Part shown: piece after piece, positions 36,867 to 45,554 of the stretch
How positions within the stretch are numbered: the stretch's first letter is position 1
Layout of the letters: each line of letters opens with the position of its first letter
NCBI RefSeq assembly: GCF_007860135.1
Contig: NZ_SJPV01000006.1
Span: 415,304-479,303, forward strand
DNA: 64,000 bases
Reading direction: 5' to 3'
Source: Novipirellula artificiosorum
GTDB lineage: Bacteria; Planctomycetota; Planctomycetia; Pirellulales; Pirellulaceae
Notes under the pieces: generated by a model
The model's input: the letters and a program-made list of their open reading frames with translations, nothing else
The model's database searches: none
Told to the model about the DNA's origin: nothing
Made by a program: the position numbers and the translations under genes

Positions 36867-38189
36867 TTACTTCATTGGGCTCGGCAGTTGCTTGATCGAA
36901 ACCTTCCGAAACTCGACAGGATCATTGTGTCCGGCGAATCCAAAGTAACCGCTCGCGCGGTCTTTTCCAGGGTGAGCTCGATCGGCCATGAAGTCCGTGA
37001 CCTCCGAGAGATCGGTGTCCAAAATCACGTTCCCATTCAATTCCACCTTGATTCGACTTCCATCCACCGTGACTTCTTGGAAATTCCACTCTCCGGTTTC
37101 TCGCAAGTAGCCTCGATGAGCTGCTGCCATTCCGTAAGCCGAACCGTGATACTGTCGCGCGTCGAGCTTGGCAAACTTGGGGTGCTCCGAATCGAGCACT
37201 TGCAACTCGCACATGCCGTTGTAGGCTGTGTCACCTACGCCAGGCGATCGCAGTGCCAAACCGTTGTTGCCACCGGGAGGCAAGCGAAACTCAACTCTGG
37301 CGACAAAGTTGCTATACTCTTTGTCGAACAGCAGTAGGCCGCCGCGGCCGGGTTTGCAGCGGATCGCCCCCTCGACGACCTCATAATCATCCAGTGGACC
37401 TTTCCATCCGCTTAAATCGCTGCCATTGAAAATCGATTCGAATCCCTCGCTGCGATGCTGGCTCAAGTAGTCGTTCGCTTCTTCTGCCGAATACTCGCGA
37501 ACGAATAGATTGCGCCAGCGAATCTCGCCCCCATGCGTTTGCAGTTCAATGGGGCCGGTCGCGAACAGAGGCGATTGGCGGTCCCAATAGTTCTCCATGA
37601 TCGCGTGATCGACCACCATCTTGTCGTTCAACCAAACGCTTGTTCTGGCTCCCACCTGAATGATGCGGAACGAATTCCATTCTCCAAACGGCTTGTCCGC
37701 CAACACCGAGGGGTCTTTGCCGGGCGCCCCAGCGCTATTGTTCCAAAGCCCACCACTGCCTTTGTCTGCGCCGAGCTTTCGGGCGGACTCGTTCGTGGAA
37801 TCCCAAATTTGGACTTGCGGGGTTCCCTTCAAGTAGATGCCGCTGTCGGCCAACTGAACGGTCTTGTATTCGATCAACAGTTCGTAGTCACCGAAGTCCT
37901 CGCTGGTGACGAGATAGGGCCCGGCGCCATCGTTGACCAATTCTCCGTTCTCCACGGTCCAATGGACCGTGGCCTGATCCGTCCAGTCGGTGATCTTGGA
38001 CGTGGCATCCGACTCAGACATCTTCGCCAATTCGATCGGGCTAAAGTGCGGGCGTCCTTGCCAGCCGTCGAGCGTCTTCCCGTCGAAAAGGGGGCGAAAC
38101 CCTTCGGGCGGGGCTTCGGCAGATGCGGGCATACAGGTCAGGCAAGCCATCAGACTTGTGAAGAGGATTGCATGGAAGTCGTGTTTCAT
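36867..38189 (-). CDS. Secreted DUF1080 (3-keto-disaccharide hydrolase-like) protein, two domains
   Basis: Secreted protein of 440 residues with a signal peptide ending near ASAEA. It has two concanavalin-like DUF1080 domains: the first opened by FRPLFDGKTLDGWQG (about 31-45) and the second by FESIFNGSDLSGWKG (about 254-268). Both contain the typical YELLIEYK/FVARVEFRLP strand and a G-N-G/ S-G-I-Y motif. Some family members cleave 3-keto-glycosides; others are only binding domains. Such genes are abundant in planctomycetes and fit a polysaccharide-degrading lifestyle. The activity of this copy is unproven. Confidence 0.9.
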   Translation of the reverse strand: MKHDFHAILFTSLMACLTCMPASAEAPPEGFRPLFDGKTLDGWQGRPHFSPIELAKMSESDATSKITDWTDQATVHWTVENGELVNDGAGPYLVTSEDFGDYELLIEYKTVQLADSGIYLKGTPQVQIWDSTNESARKLGADKGSGGLWNNSAGAPGKDPSVLADKPFGEWNSFRIIQVGARTSVWLNDKMVVDHAIMENYWDRQSPLFATGPIELQTHGGEIRWRNLFVREYSAEEANDYLSQHRSEGFESIFNGSDLSGWKGPLDDYEVVEGAIRCKPGRGGLLLFDKEYSNFVARVEFRLPPGGNNGLALRSPGVGDTAYNGMCELQVLDSEHPKFAKLDARQYHGSAYGMAAAHRGYLRETGEWNFQEVTVDGSRIKVELNGNVILDTDLSEVTDFMADRAHPGKDRASGYFGFAGHNDPVEFRKVSIKQLPSPMK

Positions 38190-38289
38190 CAGGTAGGCCT
38201 CAAAGGGGGGGGAAATCGCTCAGCTTTGGATGCCTATGTTAGCAGCAATCGGAGACGGAGGTTCAGGCCGTGGCGATCCGATTTGGAGA

Positions 38290-38418
38290 ACCTACCCGAA
38301 AAGGGGGCTGACCCTCTGTTGGTCTGAGCGTATCGGTAGCGAATCCATTGGAAAACAACAAGTTTTTTAGCAATCGAAACGGCGGTCGACAAAGGGTCAG
38401 AGCCCTTTTCGGATAGGT
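38290..38418. repeat. 129-bp terminal-inverted-repeat element (MITE-like)
   Basis: A 29-base left arm (38290-38318) and its inverted right arm (38390-38418) match at 25 of 29 positions; the arms start ACCTACCCGAAAAGGG and, read inverted, ACCTATCCGAAAAGGG. The 71-base centre codes for nothing. It lies between the divergent DUF1080 gene and the end of trpD, close to the trpD stop. No flanking target-site duplication is evident. It may be a small non-autonomous element or an RNA hairpin. Confidence 0.75.
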
Positions 38419-38436
38419 CCTGAATCTTTTTAGCGT

Positions 38437-39444
38437 CTATTCTCTCAACGACGCCAATTTCTGATTGGCTGCACCTGAATCGATTGTGTGGGCTGCGATT
38501 TCGCATCCCGCTTTCAATTGGGTTGCCTTCCCCACCAAGACGAGGGCAGCGGCGGTTCCCGCGATCACCGTGTCTCGACAGGGCCCGGGTTCGCCTTCCA
38601 GGATGCGTCGGATGATTCCCGCACTCTCGGTCGGATCAGCGGCCGCCAAGGCATCACGCCCGGCAGGCAACAGCCCAAAATCCGCAGGAGTCCACTGATG
38701 TCGCTGCACTCCCAGCGGGCCCACATCGATCACGTTGGTTGGCCCTTGGAGTGAAACTTCGTCCTGGCCATCGAGAGCGTGAACGATAAACGAACGTGTC
38801 GTCCCAATTTGGCTGATCGCGTCGGCAACCATCGATTGGGTTTCGCTACTTGGGGTGCCCAATAATTGGTGAGTCGCGCCAGCGGGATTGCAGAGGGGAC
38901 CGAGTAGGTTGAACAAAGTCTTCACACCGAGTCTTCGGCGGACGCCGACGACATGCTTCATCGCGGGATGCAGTTTCGCGGCGAAACAGAAACAAATGCC
39001 ATTTTCTTCGAGCCGCTTGGCGACCGATGCTGCATCCGATTCGATCGGGACGCCGAGCACTTCAAGCACATCGGCTGAGCCGGTAAGGCTGGTCGCTTTC
39101 CGATTGCCATGTTTTGCGACCGCCACGCCCGCAGCAGCTGCCACAATGGCCACCGCCGTACTGATGTTGAATGTTCCGCTGCTGCTGCCACCGGTGCCAC
39201 AGGTATCGAGCAGCACTTCATGAGAATGAGGGATTTGGGTCATATGACGGCGTAAGGCCCGAGCGGCCCCCACCAATTCGCTGACCGATTCGCCTTTCGC
39301 TTTCAATGCCAATAGCAACGCCGCAACCTCGTCCTCTTCCGCTTCCCCATCGAGCATCGAATCGATCAACTCGCTCGTTTGTTCTTCGGAAAGGTCTGTT
39401 CCCGAGGTGGCCTGGGCGATCGCAGTAACAAATCGTGATGACAT
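38437..39444 (-). CDS. trpD: Anthranilate phosphoribosyltransferase
   Basis: Transfers phosphoribosyl from PRPP to anthranilate, the second step of tryptophan synthesis. The PRPP-binding motif DTCGTGGSSSGTFNIST lies near residue 80, followed by VAVAKHGNRKATS and GSADVLEVLG, as in the family. The length of 335 residues is usual. It ends just before the inverted-repeat element. trpE is about 32 kb away in the window and no other trp gene is near. Confidence 0.95.
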   Translation of the reverse strand: MSSRFVTAIAQATSGTDLSEEQTSELIDSMLDGEAEEDEVAALLLALKAKGESVSELVGAARALRRHMTQIPHSHEVLLDTCGTGGSSSGTFNISTAVAIVAAAAGVAVAKHGNRKATSLTGSADVLEVLGVPIESDAASVAKRLEENGICFCFAAKLHPAMKHVVGVRRRLGVKTLFNLLGPLCNPAGATHQLLGTPSSETQSMVADAISQIGTTRSFIVHALDGQDEVSLQGPTNVIDVGPLGVQRHQWTPADFGLLPAGRDALAAADPTESAGIIRRILEGEPGPCRDTVIAGTAAALVLVGKATQLKAGCEIAAHTIDSGAANQKLASLRE

Positions 39445-39581
39445 GGGGGATTCTCAGGGCGATTTTGGTAATTCGGGACGTCCGTCTCGTGGACAAAATT
39501 CAAATGGAATCGACTAAATTGTAGTTCTCACAGGCTACTGCGGCCTCGTCATTGAAAAGTATTGCCATTACACTTAAGCCT

Positions 39582-40523
39582 ATGACACGCAAGATCATTA
39601 TCGATTGTGACCCAGGTATTGACGATGCTGCGGCGCTATGCATCGCGCTGTTCGACCCTCGGGTGGAAGTGTTGGCGATTACGGCGACAGCGGGTACGGT
39701 CGACTCGGATCAAGCGACTTGCAACGTAACGTCCATTTTGCAGCATCTTGACCCGTCGCGATACCCACGCATCGGCAAAGCGTCTGTTCCGGATGACGCA
39801 GCCGTGATTGACGACCGCCATCTGAACGGCCCTGACGGTCTTGGGGGGTGTCACTTCCAAGATTCGGCTCGCCAACACTTGCTGCCGAGCGGAAAGGTCA
39901 TCGCGGAGCTGTTGAGACAACATCCGGGACAAGTCACGATCGTCTGTTTGGGTCCGCTGACGAATTTATCAAAGCTGTTCCAGCGCGACCCCGGCGTGGT
40001 GCCCTTGATCGATAAGATTGTGATCAGCGGTGGATCGGTTTCGCATCCTGGTAATGTGACCGCAGCTGCAGAGTTCAACATGTACTTCGACGCGTTGGCA
40101 TCGCGCGACGTGCTGGCGTCGGCGACGACCAAGAGCATGGTACCGTTGGATGTGACCGATGCGCTGCGATTTGGCGTGGACCTGCTTGAGAGATTACCGT
40201 CCAAGAACACGCGTGCCGGTGATCTGTTGCATCGAATCTTTTCGTATGCCTTCCGAGCGGCTCATCAGCAGCTTGGCCGAGAATTGATACCGCTCCGCGA
40301 CGCGGCCACCTTGATGGCGGTGATCGAACCCGACTTGTTTACTTGGCGAAATATGGCGGGGCGAGTCGAAACGAAAGGCGAGTTGACTCGAGGGGTGACC
40401 GTTTTTGATCAACGAATGCGACGCGAATGGCCATTGAATATGGAAGTCGCCGTTGGCGTCGATGAGGAGGCCGTCAAAGAGATGGTCCTACGCGGTCTGA
40501 AATACGCCGGCCAAGAAACCTAA
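39582..40523 (+). CDS. Inosine-uridine preferring nucleoside hydrolase family protein
   Basis: Hydrolyses the N-glycosidic bond of ribonucleosides. From ATG 39582 (the ORF open at 39552 starts with TTG and is less likely) the protein has 313 residues. The calcium-binding N-terminal signature DCDPGIDDA is intact (about residues 7-15), and later GGSVSHPGNVTAAAEFNMYFD carries the EFN block that positions the ribose. The C-terminal histidine expected for some subgroups is not certain. It is divergent from trpD and convergent with the next gene. Confidence 0.92.
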   Translation: MTRKIIIDCDPGIDDAAALCIALFDPRVEVLAITATAGTVDSDQATCNVTSILQHLDPSRYPRIGKASVPDDAAVIDDRHLNGPDGLGGCHFQDSARQHLLPSGKVIAELLRQHPGQVTIVCLGPLTNLSKLFQRDPGVVPLIDKIVISGGSVSHPGNVTAAAEFNMYFDALASRDVLASATTKSMVPLDVTDALRFGVDLLERLPSKNTRAGDLLHRIFSYAFRAAHQQLGRELIPLRDAATLMAVIEPDLFTWRNMAGRVETKGELTRGVTVFDQRMRREWPLNMEVAVGVDEEAVKEMVLRGLKYAGQET

Positions 40524-40538
40524 TCCAGGGCTGGCGCC

Positions 40539-41543
40539 CTAACCGGCGGAATGCTCACCGAAACGTTTGGCGAGTGACTTCAGTCCTTCGTCCATCGAAA
40601 GGCGTACGCGGTATCCCAGTCGCTGTTTTGCAGCCGTGATATCAAAATAGTGGTCTTTGGCCAATTGTGCCGCGACAAATCGAGTCATCGGCGGTTCACT
40701 CGTTCGGCCTGTGATCCGATATAGGCCCTCCAAGCATGCGCCAATCCGGTAGGCCGATGCATAGCGGATCCTGCGGTCCGGGCAAGGCACTCCGGCCAGC
40801 TCGCAAAGTTGGCTAATCCAATCCCAGCACGATACCGGTTCGTCTTGGGCGATAAAGTAGGCCCGTCCACCCGCCGTTTGCGGTGCCGATTGCAAGGCGT
40901 CGATGGCATCGAGGTGCGCGGCCGCGGCGTTGATCACGTGAACCGTATCGACGACGTTCGTCCCCTCCCCAACGATTCTCAGCCGCCCCCGCTTGGCACG
41001 ATCGATGATCCGCGGAAGGAGGTGGGGATCGTCGTTCCCCCAAATCAAATGCGGACGAAGCGCAGCGGTGTGCAGTTGGCCCGGAACATGCGAATTGAGG
41101 ATCGCTTGTTCCGCCAGAGCTTTGCTGTGTGGATAGTGACAGAGCCAGGTTTTGGGGTATTCCACTTGTTCATCCACCCCGCGTTGATCCTTACCATCGA
41201 AGGTCACGCTCGGGCTGCTGGTGAACACCAAGCTGCGAATTTCGGCGGACCGGCAAGCATCGATCACATGCTCGGTTGCCAAGGTGTTGATGGAATAAAA
41301 ATGCTGCCAAGGCCCCCACACGCCTGCAACCGCAGCCGTGTGCACGACCGCGTCGATGTTGCGGATCTTCGCTAAGCAAAACGAACGATCCCGTAAATCA
41401 CCCTGATGATGCTGCATGCCCAGTCGAAGGAGGTCGGGATACGTTTGCCGTGAAATGCCAACAACCTCGTCGCCGCGAGCGATCAATTGACGCACGATTT
41501 CACGACCGAGGAATCCGCCACAGCCGGTAACAAGGACGCGCAT
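40539..41543 (-). CDS. NAD-dependent epimerase/dehydratase, OleD/3-beta-HSD-like
   Basis: Short-chain reductase of the extended type, 334 residues from ATG 41543 (four codons inside the open frame). The nucleotide site is GCGGFLG (about residues 7-13). The catalytic YxxxK is YPHSK, and the FTSSPSVTFDGKDQRGVDE segment is typical of the OleD/3-beta-hydroxysteroid dehydrogenase branch, which reduces a beta-keto acid in hydrocarbon biosynthesis. oleA, oleB and oleC are not adjacent, so the pathway is inferred only from family. The C-terminus, with PPMTRFVAAQLAKDHYFD, is also typical of that group. Confidence 0.88.
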   Translation of the reverse strand: MRVLVTGCGGFLGREIVRQLIARGDEVVGISRQTYPDLLRLGMQHHQGDLRDRSFCLAKIRNIDAVVHTAAVAGVWGPWQHFYSINTLATEHVIDACRSAEIRSLVFTSSPSVTFDGKDQRGVDEQVEYPKTWLCHYPHSKALAEQAILNSHVPGQLHTAALRPHLIWGNDDPHLLPRIIDRAKRGRLRIVGEGTNVVDTVHVINAAAAHLDAIDALQSAPQTAGGRAYFIAQDEPVSCWDWISQLCELAGVPCPDRRIRYASAYRIGACLEGLYRITGRTSEPPMTRFVAAQLAKDHYFDITAAKQRLGYRVRLSMDEGLKSLAKRFGEHSAG

Positions 41544-41578
41544 GACAAAGGACAAAAAAGTGGGAGGATGGCAGAGGT

Positions 41579-42454
41579 CTATTCGGCTATCGTCGGCATT
41601 TTGTCAATTTTGATCAAGACGACCAATTGCTGTTCCGTTTGGCTGGCCGAGTCGCCGGACATCATTTGCTTTCCGAGCCCGATCGCGGGTTGCGTCGCCG
41701 TCACGACAAACATGTCGCCTTCGCCGCCGACCCATTCGATATCCAGGGCGTCAAACGACCAAGTGTCGCGACGCGAATCAATGCGGATTGCGGAATCACT
41801 CGGGACCCACTTTTGGCGAGCTTGGCCATGTTGAATCTCGGGACGACATTTCAGTTCGATTTGCCCTGAGATCGACGTTTTTGATGGAGTGATCGCCAAC
41901 AAACTATGTGGGTCCTCGAGGGTCTTACCGATTGTTTTTCCATCCAACTTCACTAACGTGACTTGGCTTCCCGAGATCGGATGGCGAAGAGGCAATTCAT
42001 GTCGCTTGCCAAAACGCATCGGGATGCGCTTTGATCCACTGGACAAATCGGTAGCGACATCGGCTTCACTCAGAAAGACATCCACCACGTCGGCCGGACG
42101 CGACAAATGCGACAATCGAGACTGAAACTGTTCTTTGCGAATGACCTTTCCGACCCGCAATCCGTTGGCTAACAAATCACGGCGCCGTCCCGGATCAATC
42201 ACCATCTCGTCGACCCATTGCCAGAGGGATGCGACTTCGTCGGGACCAAGTCGGTTGGACTCAATCGGATGAAATCCCACGTTCAGTACGATCGCCCGGG
42301 AGCTTTCGGTGGCGGCGAACAGGGTGTCGGGGTTCGGCTGCGTCTCGTCGCTACGGCTCGATCGATCGGTCCAAGAGGCGCAGCCCGCAGCGATCAGGGC
42401 CACGACGGCGGTAAGCATCAGCGAAGCTCGCGTCATGCGACCGATTCGATCCAA
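41579..42454 (-). CDS. Putative lipoprotein of unknown function
   Basis: Protein of 291 residues with a lipoprotein signal: basic start, hydrophobic core and lipobox LIAAGC (Cys about residue 25), then a low-complexity charged stretch. The rest appears to be mostly beta-strands (for example VLNVGFHPIESN and QVTLVKLDGKTIGK), with no motif I can name. It lies just upstream of the OleD-like gene on the same strand, separated by about 35 bases, and may share its transcript. A planctomycete-restricted family is likely but not shown. About 280 bases upstream hold no gene. Confidence 0.8.
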   Translation of the reverse strand: MDRIGRMTRASLMLTAVVALIAAGCASWTDRSSRSDETQPNPDTLFAATESSRAIVLNVGFHPIESNRLGPDEVASLWQWVDEMVIDPGRRRDLLANGLRVGKVIRKEQFQSRLSHLSRPADVVDVFLSEADVATDLSSGSKRIPMRFGKRHELPLRHPISGSQVTLVKLDGKTIGKTLEDPHSLLAITPSKTSISGQIELKCRPEIQHGQARQKWVPSDSAIRIDSRRDTWSFDALDIEWVGGEGDMFVVTATQPAIGLGKQMMSGDSASQTEQQLVVLIKIDKMPTIAE

Positions 42455-42735
42455 GGGATAGACTCCTTATCAGGTGCCGCGGTGCCGTAGCGCCGCCTCG
42501 ATTTTCAGTGATTGCACCACAGAGTCGTTGGCGCGAGTGCACCTTACGAAGCCTTGCGATCGAACGTCAAGAGAATGTGTTGACCAAAACGTCAGAAACA
42601 TCCGCTCGTGGCTGCTCCCTGCCAAGAAGGTTGTTTCGAGCTTTTTGCGACTTTCTTCTGCAGGGGTCGTTGCTTCGGCCCAGGGTGCCCGGTCACAATG
42701 CAGCTTTTCGCTTCAAGAACGTAGACGGCTGACCG

Positions 42736-43455
42736 ATGGAAGACCTTGATGTTGCCCGAATTGCTGAATACTTGCATGTGACGCCGAATCAGGTGATCAA
42801 GATGGCCGATCGGGGGCGGCTGCCGGCTAGAAAGGTTGGCGGGACCTGGCATTTCAGCGAAGCCGAAATCCATCATTGGCTCGAGGAACGGATTGGAGCG
42901 AGTGATTCCTTGCAACTGGACAAGGTCCAGCAGGTGCTCGATCGCGTCTCGCCGGCCGCTGTCGATCGACCGATCGCTCAGTTATGCGAGGTGGATACGA
43001 TCGCCGTTCCTTTGAACGCCCGGACTCGAGGCTCGGTGATCCGTTCGATGTCGGAATTGGCGACCAAATCGGGCCTGATGTGGGACGCGGCTGCGATGGG
43101 AGAGGCGGTGAACGCACGTGAACAGATGCACCCAACGGCGCTCGATTGTGGCGTCGCCCTGCTTCACCCCCGCCGACCTCAAACCTCGATCTTGGCCGAT
43201 TCCGTGATCGCGTTGGGGATCTGTCCGGCGGCGATACCCTTTGCGGATCGCGGCCAATTGACGGACGTTTTCTTTCTGATTTGCTCTTTCGATGACGCCA
43301 TTCACCTTCGTATCCTGGCCAAGTTGAGCCGCATGGTGGTCGAGCCTTCGTTCCTTGCCGCGCTTCGCCAGTGCCAAACCGCTGGTGAGGCTTGGGGCTG
43401 TTTGCAGGACTGTGAACAGCGGGTGGATGAGGCGATTGCGTCACACGGCTCCTAA
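42736..43455 (+). CDS. Helix-turn-helix fused to PTS EIIA-type domain
   Basis: A 239-residue fusion. Residues about 5-52 are an excisionase/MerR-like helix-turn-helix (VARIAEYLHVTPNQVIKMAD, then a WHFSEAEIHHWL wing). Residues about 80-235 resemble a fructose/mannitol-type PTS EIIA domain, with a conserved His144 in DCGVALLHPRRP, the usual phospho-acceptor position. This suggests that DNA binding depends on phosphorylation by HPr or a nitrogen-type PTS. It is followed by a gene of unknown function on the same strand, with 53 bases between them. No PTS transporter is present. Confidence 0.87.
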   Translation: MEDLDVARIAEYLHVTPNQVIKMADRGRLPARKVGGTWHFSEAEIHHWLEERIGASDSLQLDKVQQVLDRVSPAAVDRPIAQLCEVDTIAVPLNARTRGSVIRSMSELATKSGLMWDAAAMGEAVNAREQMHPTALDCGVALLHPRRPQTSILADSVIALGICPAAIPFADRGQLTDVFFLICSFDDAIHLRILAKLSRMVVEPSFLAALRQCQTAGEAWGCLQDCEQRVDEAIASHGS

Positions 43456-43508
43456 GCAGAAAACGTTACGCTGGCGTCGGATGCTTCGTCTCGTTTCAAG
43501 GAGGATCG

Positions 43509-44339
43509 ATGAAAGTCACGACAACTACCGCCGCCGATTCCTGTCGTACCTTGCTGTGGATTGGTAGCCGAAGGCCCCCCGAATTCCGTGCTGCCTACGC
43601 TCACTGCGAATCAGCGTCGGCCCAGATCGCACATCGGAAGTCGGTTGACGAGGCGACTCGCAAGGCGGCGACCGATGTGGACCGAATCGTCTTGGCGCGG
43701 ACCGATCGTGCTGCATTTGATTGGAAGGCCGCCTTGTCGCTTCGTAGCCTCTTCCCGAATGCGAAAATTCTCTGTTTGTTGGGTCGACTTTGCGAAGGTG
43801 TTTGTCATACCGAACGATTTGCGATTGGCGAATGTAAACGGGATGCCGAGCTGCCGATTCTAAGTTGGCACCACTGGAAACCGTTCTTGCCGAGTTGGAT
43901 TGGCACGACGGGGCCATCCTCAGAGGCCATGCCTCCAAAAGCCACGATCGCCGTCGTCGCGGCAACGTTATCGATCGCGGAACCGATGATGGAGTTGATG
44001 GAGGGCCACTCCGATCGATCCGATGGCAACGCAGTGGTATGGATGCGGAAGCCGACGCCGCATTTTGTGCGTCATGTCGATTGGACCCTCTGGGACGATT
44101 CGTACGCGTCGCCAACGTCGGTTGCAAACTGGAAAAGTCGAACCGAACAAATGAGTTTATCGTTCGGCGCGAAACATGCGTGGTTGGTCAATAGCCCGCG
44201 TCCCCACCAAGTTGCCGCCGCACGGCTAGCTGGCATTGAAACGGTCATTGGCAAGCCGTTTCAAATTGCTGCCTTGATAGAATGGCTCCGCCGCAGCGGA
44301 TGTGAACCGAGTGTGGCTGATTGGAAACGGGTCGCCTAG
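43509..44339 (+). CDS. Unknown protein with weak receiver-like features
   Basis: Protein of 276 residues that I cannot assign. Two alpha/beta parts are suggested: residues about 10-105 (LLWIGSRRPPEF, later FPNAKILCLLG) and about 140-260 (AKATIAVVAATLSIAEPMME, KHAWLVNSPRPHQVAAARLAGIETVIGKPFQIAALIEWL). The second ends in a pattern like the final strand and GKPF of a receiver domain, but the acidic phospho-pocket is not seen, so any receiver fold is degenerate. It follows the HTH-EIIA gene and may be its partner. The predicted cytoplasmic location rests on absence of a signal sequence. Confidence 0.7.
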   Translation: MKVTTTTAADSCRTLLWIGSRRPPEFRAAYAHCESASAQIAHRKSVDEATRKAATDVDRIVLARTDRAAFDWKAALSLRSLFPNAKILCLLGRLCEGVCHTERFAIGECKRDAELPILSWHHWKPFLPSWIGTTGPSSEAMPPKATIAVVAATLSIAEPMMELMEGHSDRSDGNAVVWMRKPTPHFVRHVDWTLWDDSYASPTSVANWKSRTEQMSLSFGAKHAWLVNSPRPHQVAAARLAGIETVIGKPFQIAALIEWLRRSGCEPSVADWKRVA

Positions 44340-44441
44340 CTCTTTGTCAAAACGAAGGATTTGGGTTGCCGATAGTGAATGTTGCTAAAGAGCCATGACC
44401 CGAATGATTGAGCTGTAACAAAGCGCTCGTTTAGGGGGGCC

Positions 44442-44480
44442 AAAAAAAATCCTCGGCCGCGAAGGGTTCGCGACCGAGGA
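44442..44480 (-). terminator. Rho-independent terminator for the cysteine-rich gene
   Basis: Read on the minus strand, a 14-bp stem (44467-44480 pairing with 44450-44463, a 3-base loop, one G-U pair) is followed by a run of eight T. The orientation fits the end of the cysteine-rich gene. On the plus strand the stem has a C/A mismatch and is followed by a weaker T-rich tract, so it may also work for the unknown gene to the left. Confidence 0.88.
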
Positions 44481-44564
44481 CTTTGTCTTTTCTTCTCGTG
44501 ATCCGCTTTGTACGGTTACAAACGCGTCACACGATAGCTTGAATCTGCTTCGAAACGGAGCCGA

Positions 44565-45071
44565 TTACCATTCGCAACCACAAGTGGGTTCTGCAACTTC
44601 GCAACCGCAAGTCGGTTCTGGCATGCAGCATTCGTCACAGGAAGCGTGACGCTTGAACAACTTGCCGAAGAAGCCTTTGACTTTGTCGCCGCACGAAGGA
44701 CGGTCACAGCAAACGGGTTCGCAACCGCAGGTGGGCTCGATCATTTCGCAACCACAGGTGGGTTCGATGATTTCGCAACCGCAAGTTGGCTCAGGTGCAC
44801 AGCATGCGTCGCATGCATTGTGACGATGGAACAATTTGCTCAGCAGTCCACATTTCGGAGCCGAGAAGCCGCTGTCGCAGCAAGGCTCGGCACCACAAGT
44901 GGGTTCGAAGCAAGGTGCTGGAGCTTCGCAGCCACAGGTGGGCTCGACGTCACAACACGAATCGCATCCGCGATTACACAATTTGTCAAACAGGCCAAAC
45001 GCGCTGGCGTTGACCGAGCTGCTAGCGACGAAAGCGACAGCGAGCAGAGCAGGAATGAATACACGACGCAT
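44565..45071 (-). CDS. Secreted cysteine-rich EPTCGCE-repeat protein
   Basis: Small secreted protein of 168 residues, with a signal peptide (ALLAVAFVASSSVNASA). It is made of three unequal repeats, each with a hydrophobic-basic stretch (GLFDKL, GLLSKLF, GFFGKLF), a CDxCC box and EPTCGCE; EPTCG occurs seven times in all. About a fifth of the mature residues are cysteine. Planctomycetes carry many cysteine-rich secreted proteins that could be cross-linked by disulfides in the cell envelope, so a structural envelope role is inferred; metal binding is the alternative. A strong terminator follows at 44480-44442. The ATG 45071 start is clear. Confidence 0.85.
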   Translation of the reverse strand: MRRVFIPALLAVAFVASSSVNASAFGLFDKLCNRGCDSCCDVEPTCGCEAPAPCFEPTCGAEPCCDSGFSAPKCGLLSKLFHRHNACDACCAPEPTCGCEIIEPTCGCEMIEPTCGCEPVCCDRPSCGDKVKGFFGKLFKRHASCDECCMPEPTCGCEVAEPTCGCEW

Positions 45072-45276
45072 CGTGGTATCTCCAAGGATTTAGGTTTCAG
45101 GAAGGTCTAGCGTGCGCATTGAGCCGCAACACGTCCGAGCGGCCGGTAAGGGACCAACAAATCGGAGTTCAGTCGCCCCAATCGGACCACGTTGACACGG
45201 GAGGTGTTTGCGGTCGATCGGCGTATGGCGGCGCTTGCACTGCACCACACATTGGTGCTTACACATGTCTCTATCG

Positions 45277-45300
45277 TCGAGCCTAGGTTGCTAGCCTAGG
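45277..45300. other. Paired CCTAGG palindromes upstream of the glycosidase
   Basis: Two CCTAGG palindromes at 45282-45287 and 45295-45300, separated by seven bases, lie in the 480-base gap between the cysteine-rich gene and the glycosidase. They could be a regulator half-site pair or form a small hairpin. I see no other structure in that gap. Evidence for function is weak. Confidence 0.3.
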
Positions 45301-45554
45301 ACATCTGGAGAAGTTTCTTGTTGAAACCAACAAATGGGGTTGAAACAGACCGTTGTTGCGGATTGTTTCGAAAAGAACGGCTGGCACGCTGCGCTTGCAC
45401 CGACCGAGCGGTCTGGACTTGGACGACGAACCCCCGTTGTCGCATCAACTCGAACTTGGAACGTGGCCCATCTGACCTGCTGTTGAAGCCGTGACGTGAT
45501 AGAATGATCGCGTCCCATCACCCGCTTTCCCACCTTTTCCCCCTCCTGCCCACG

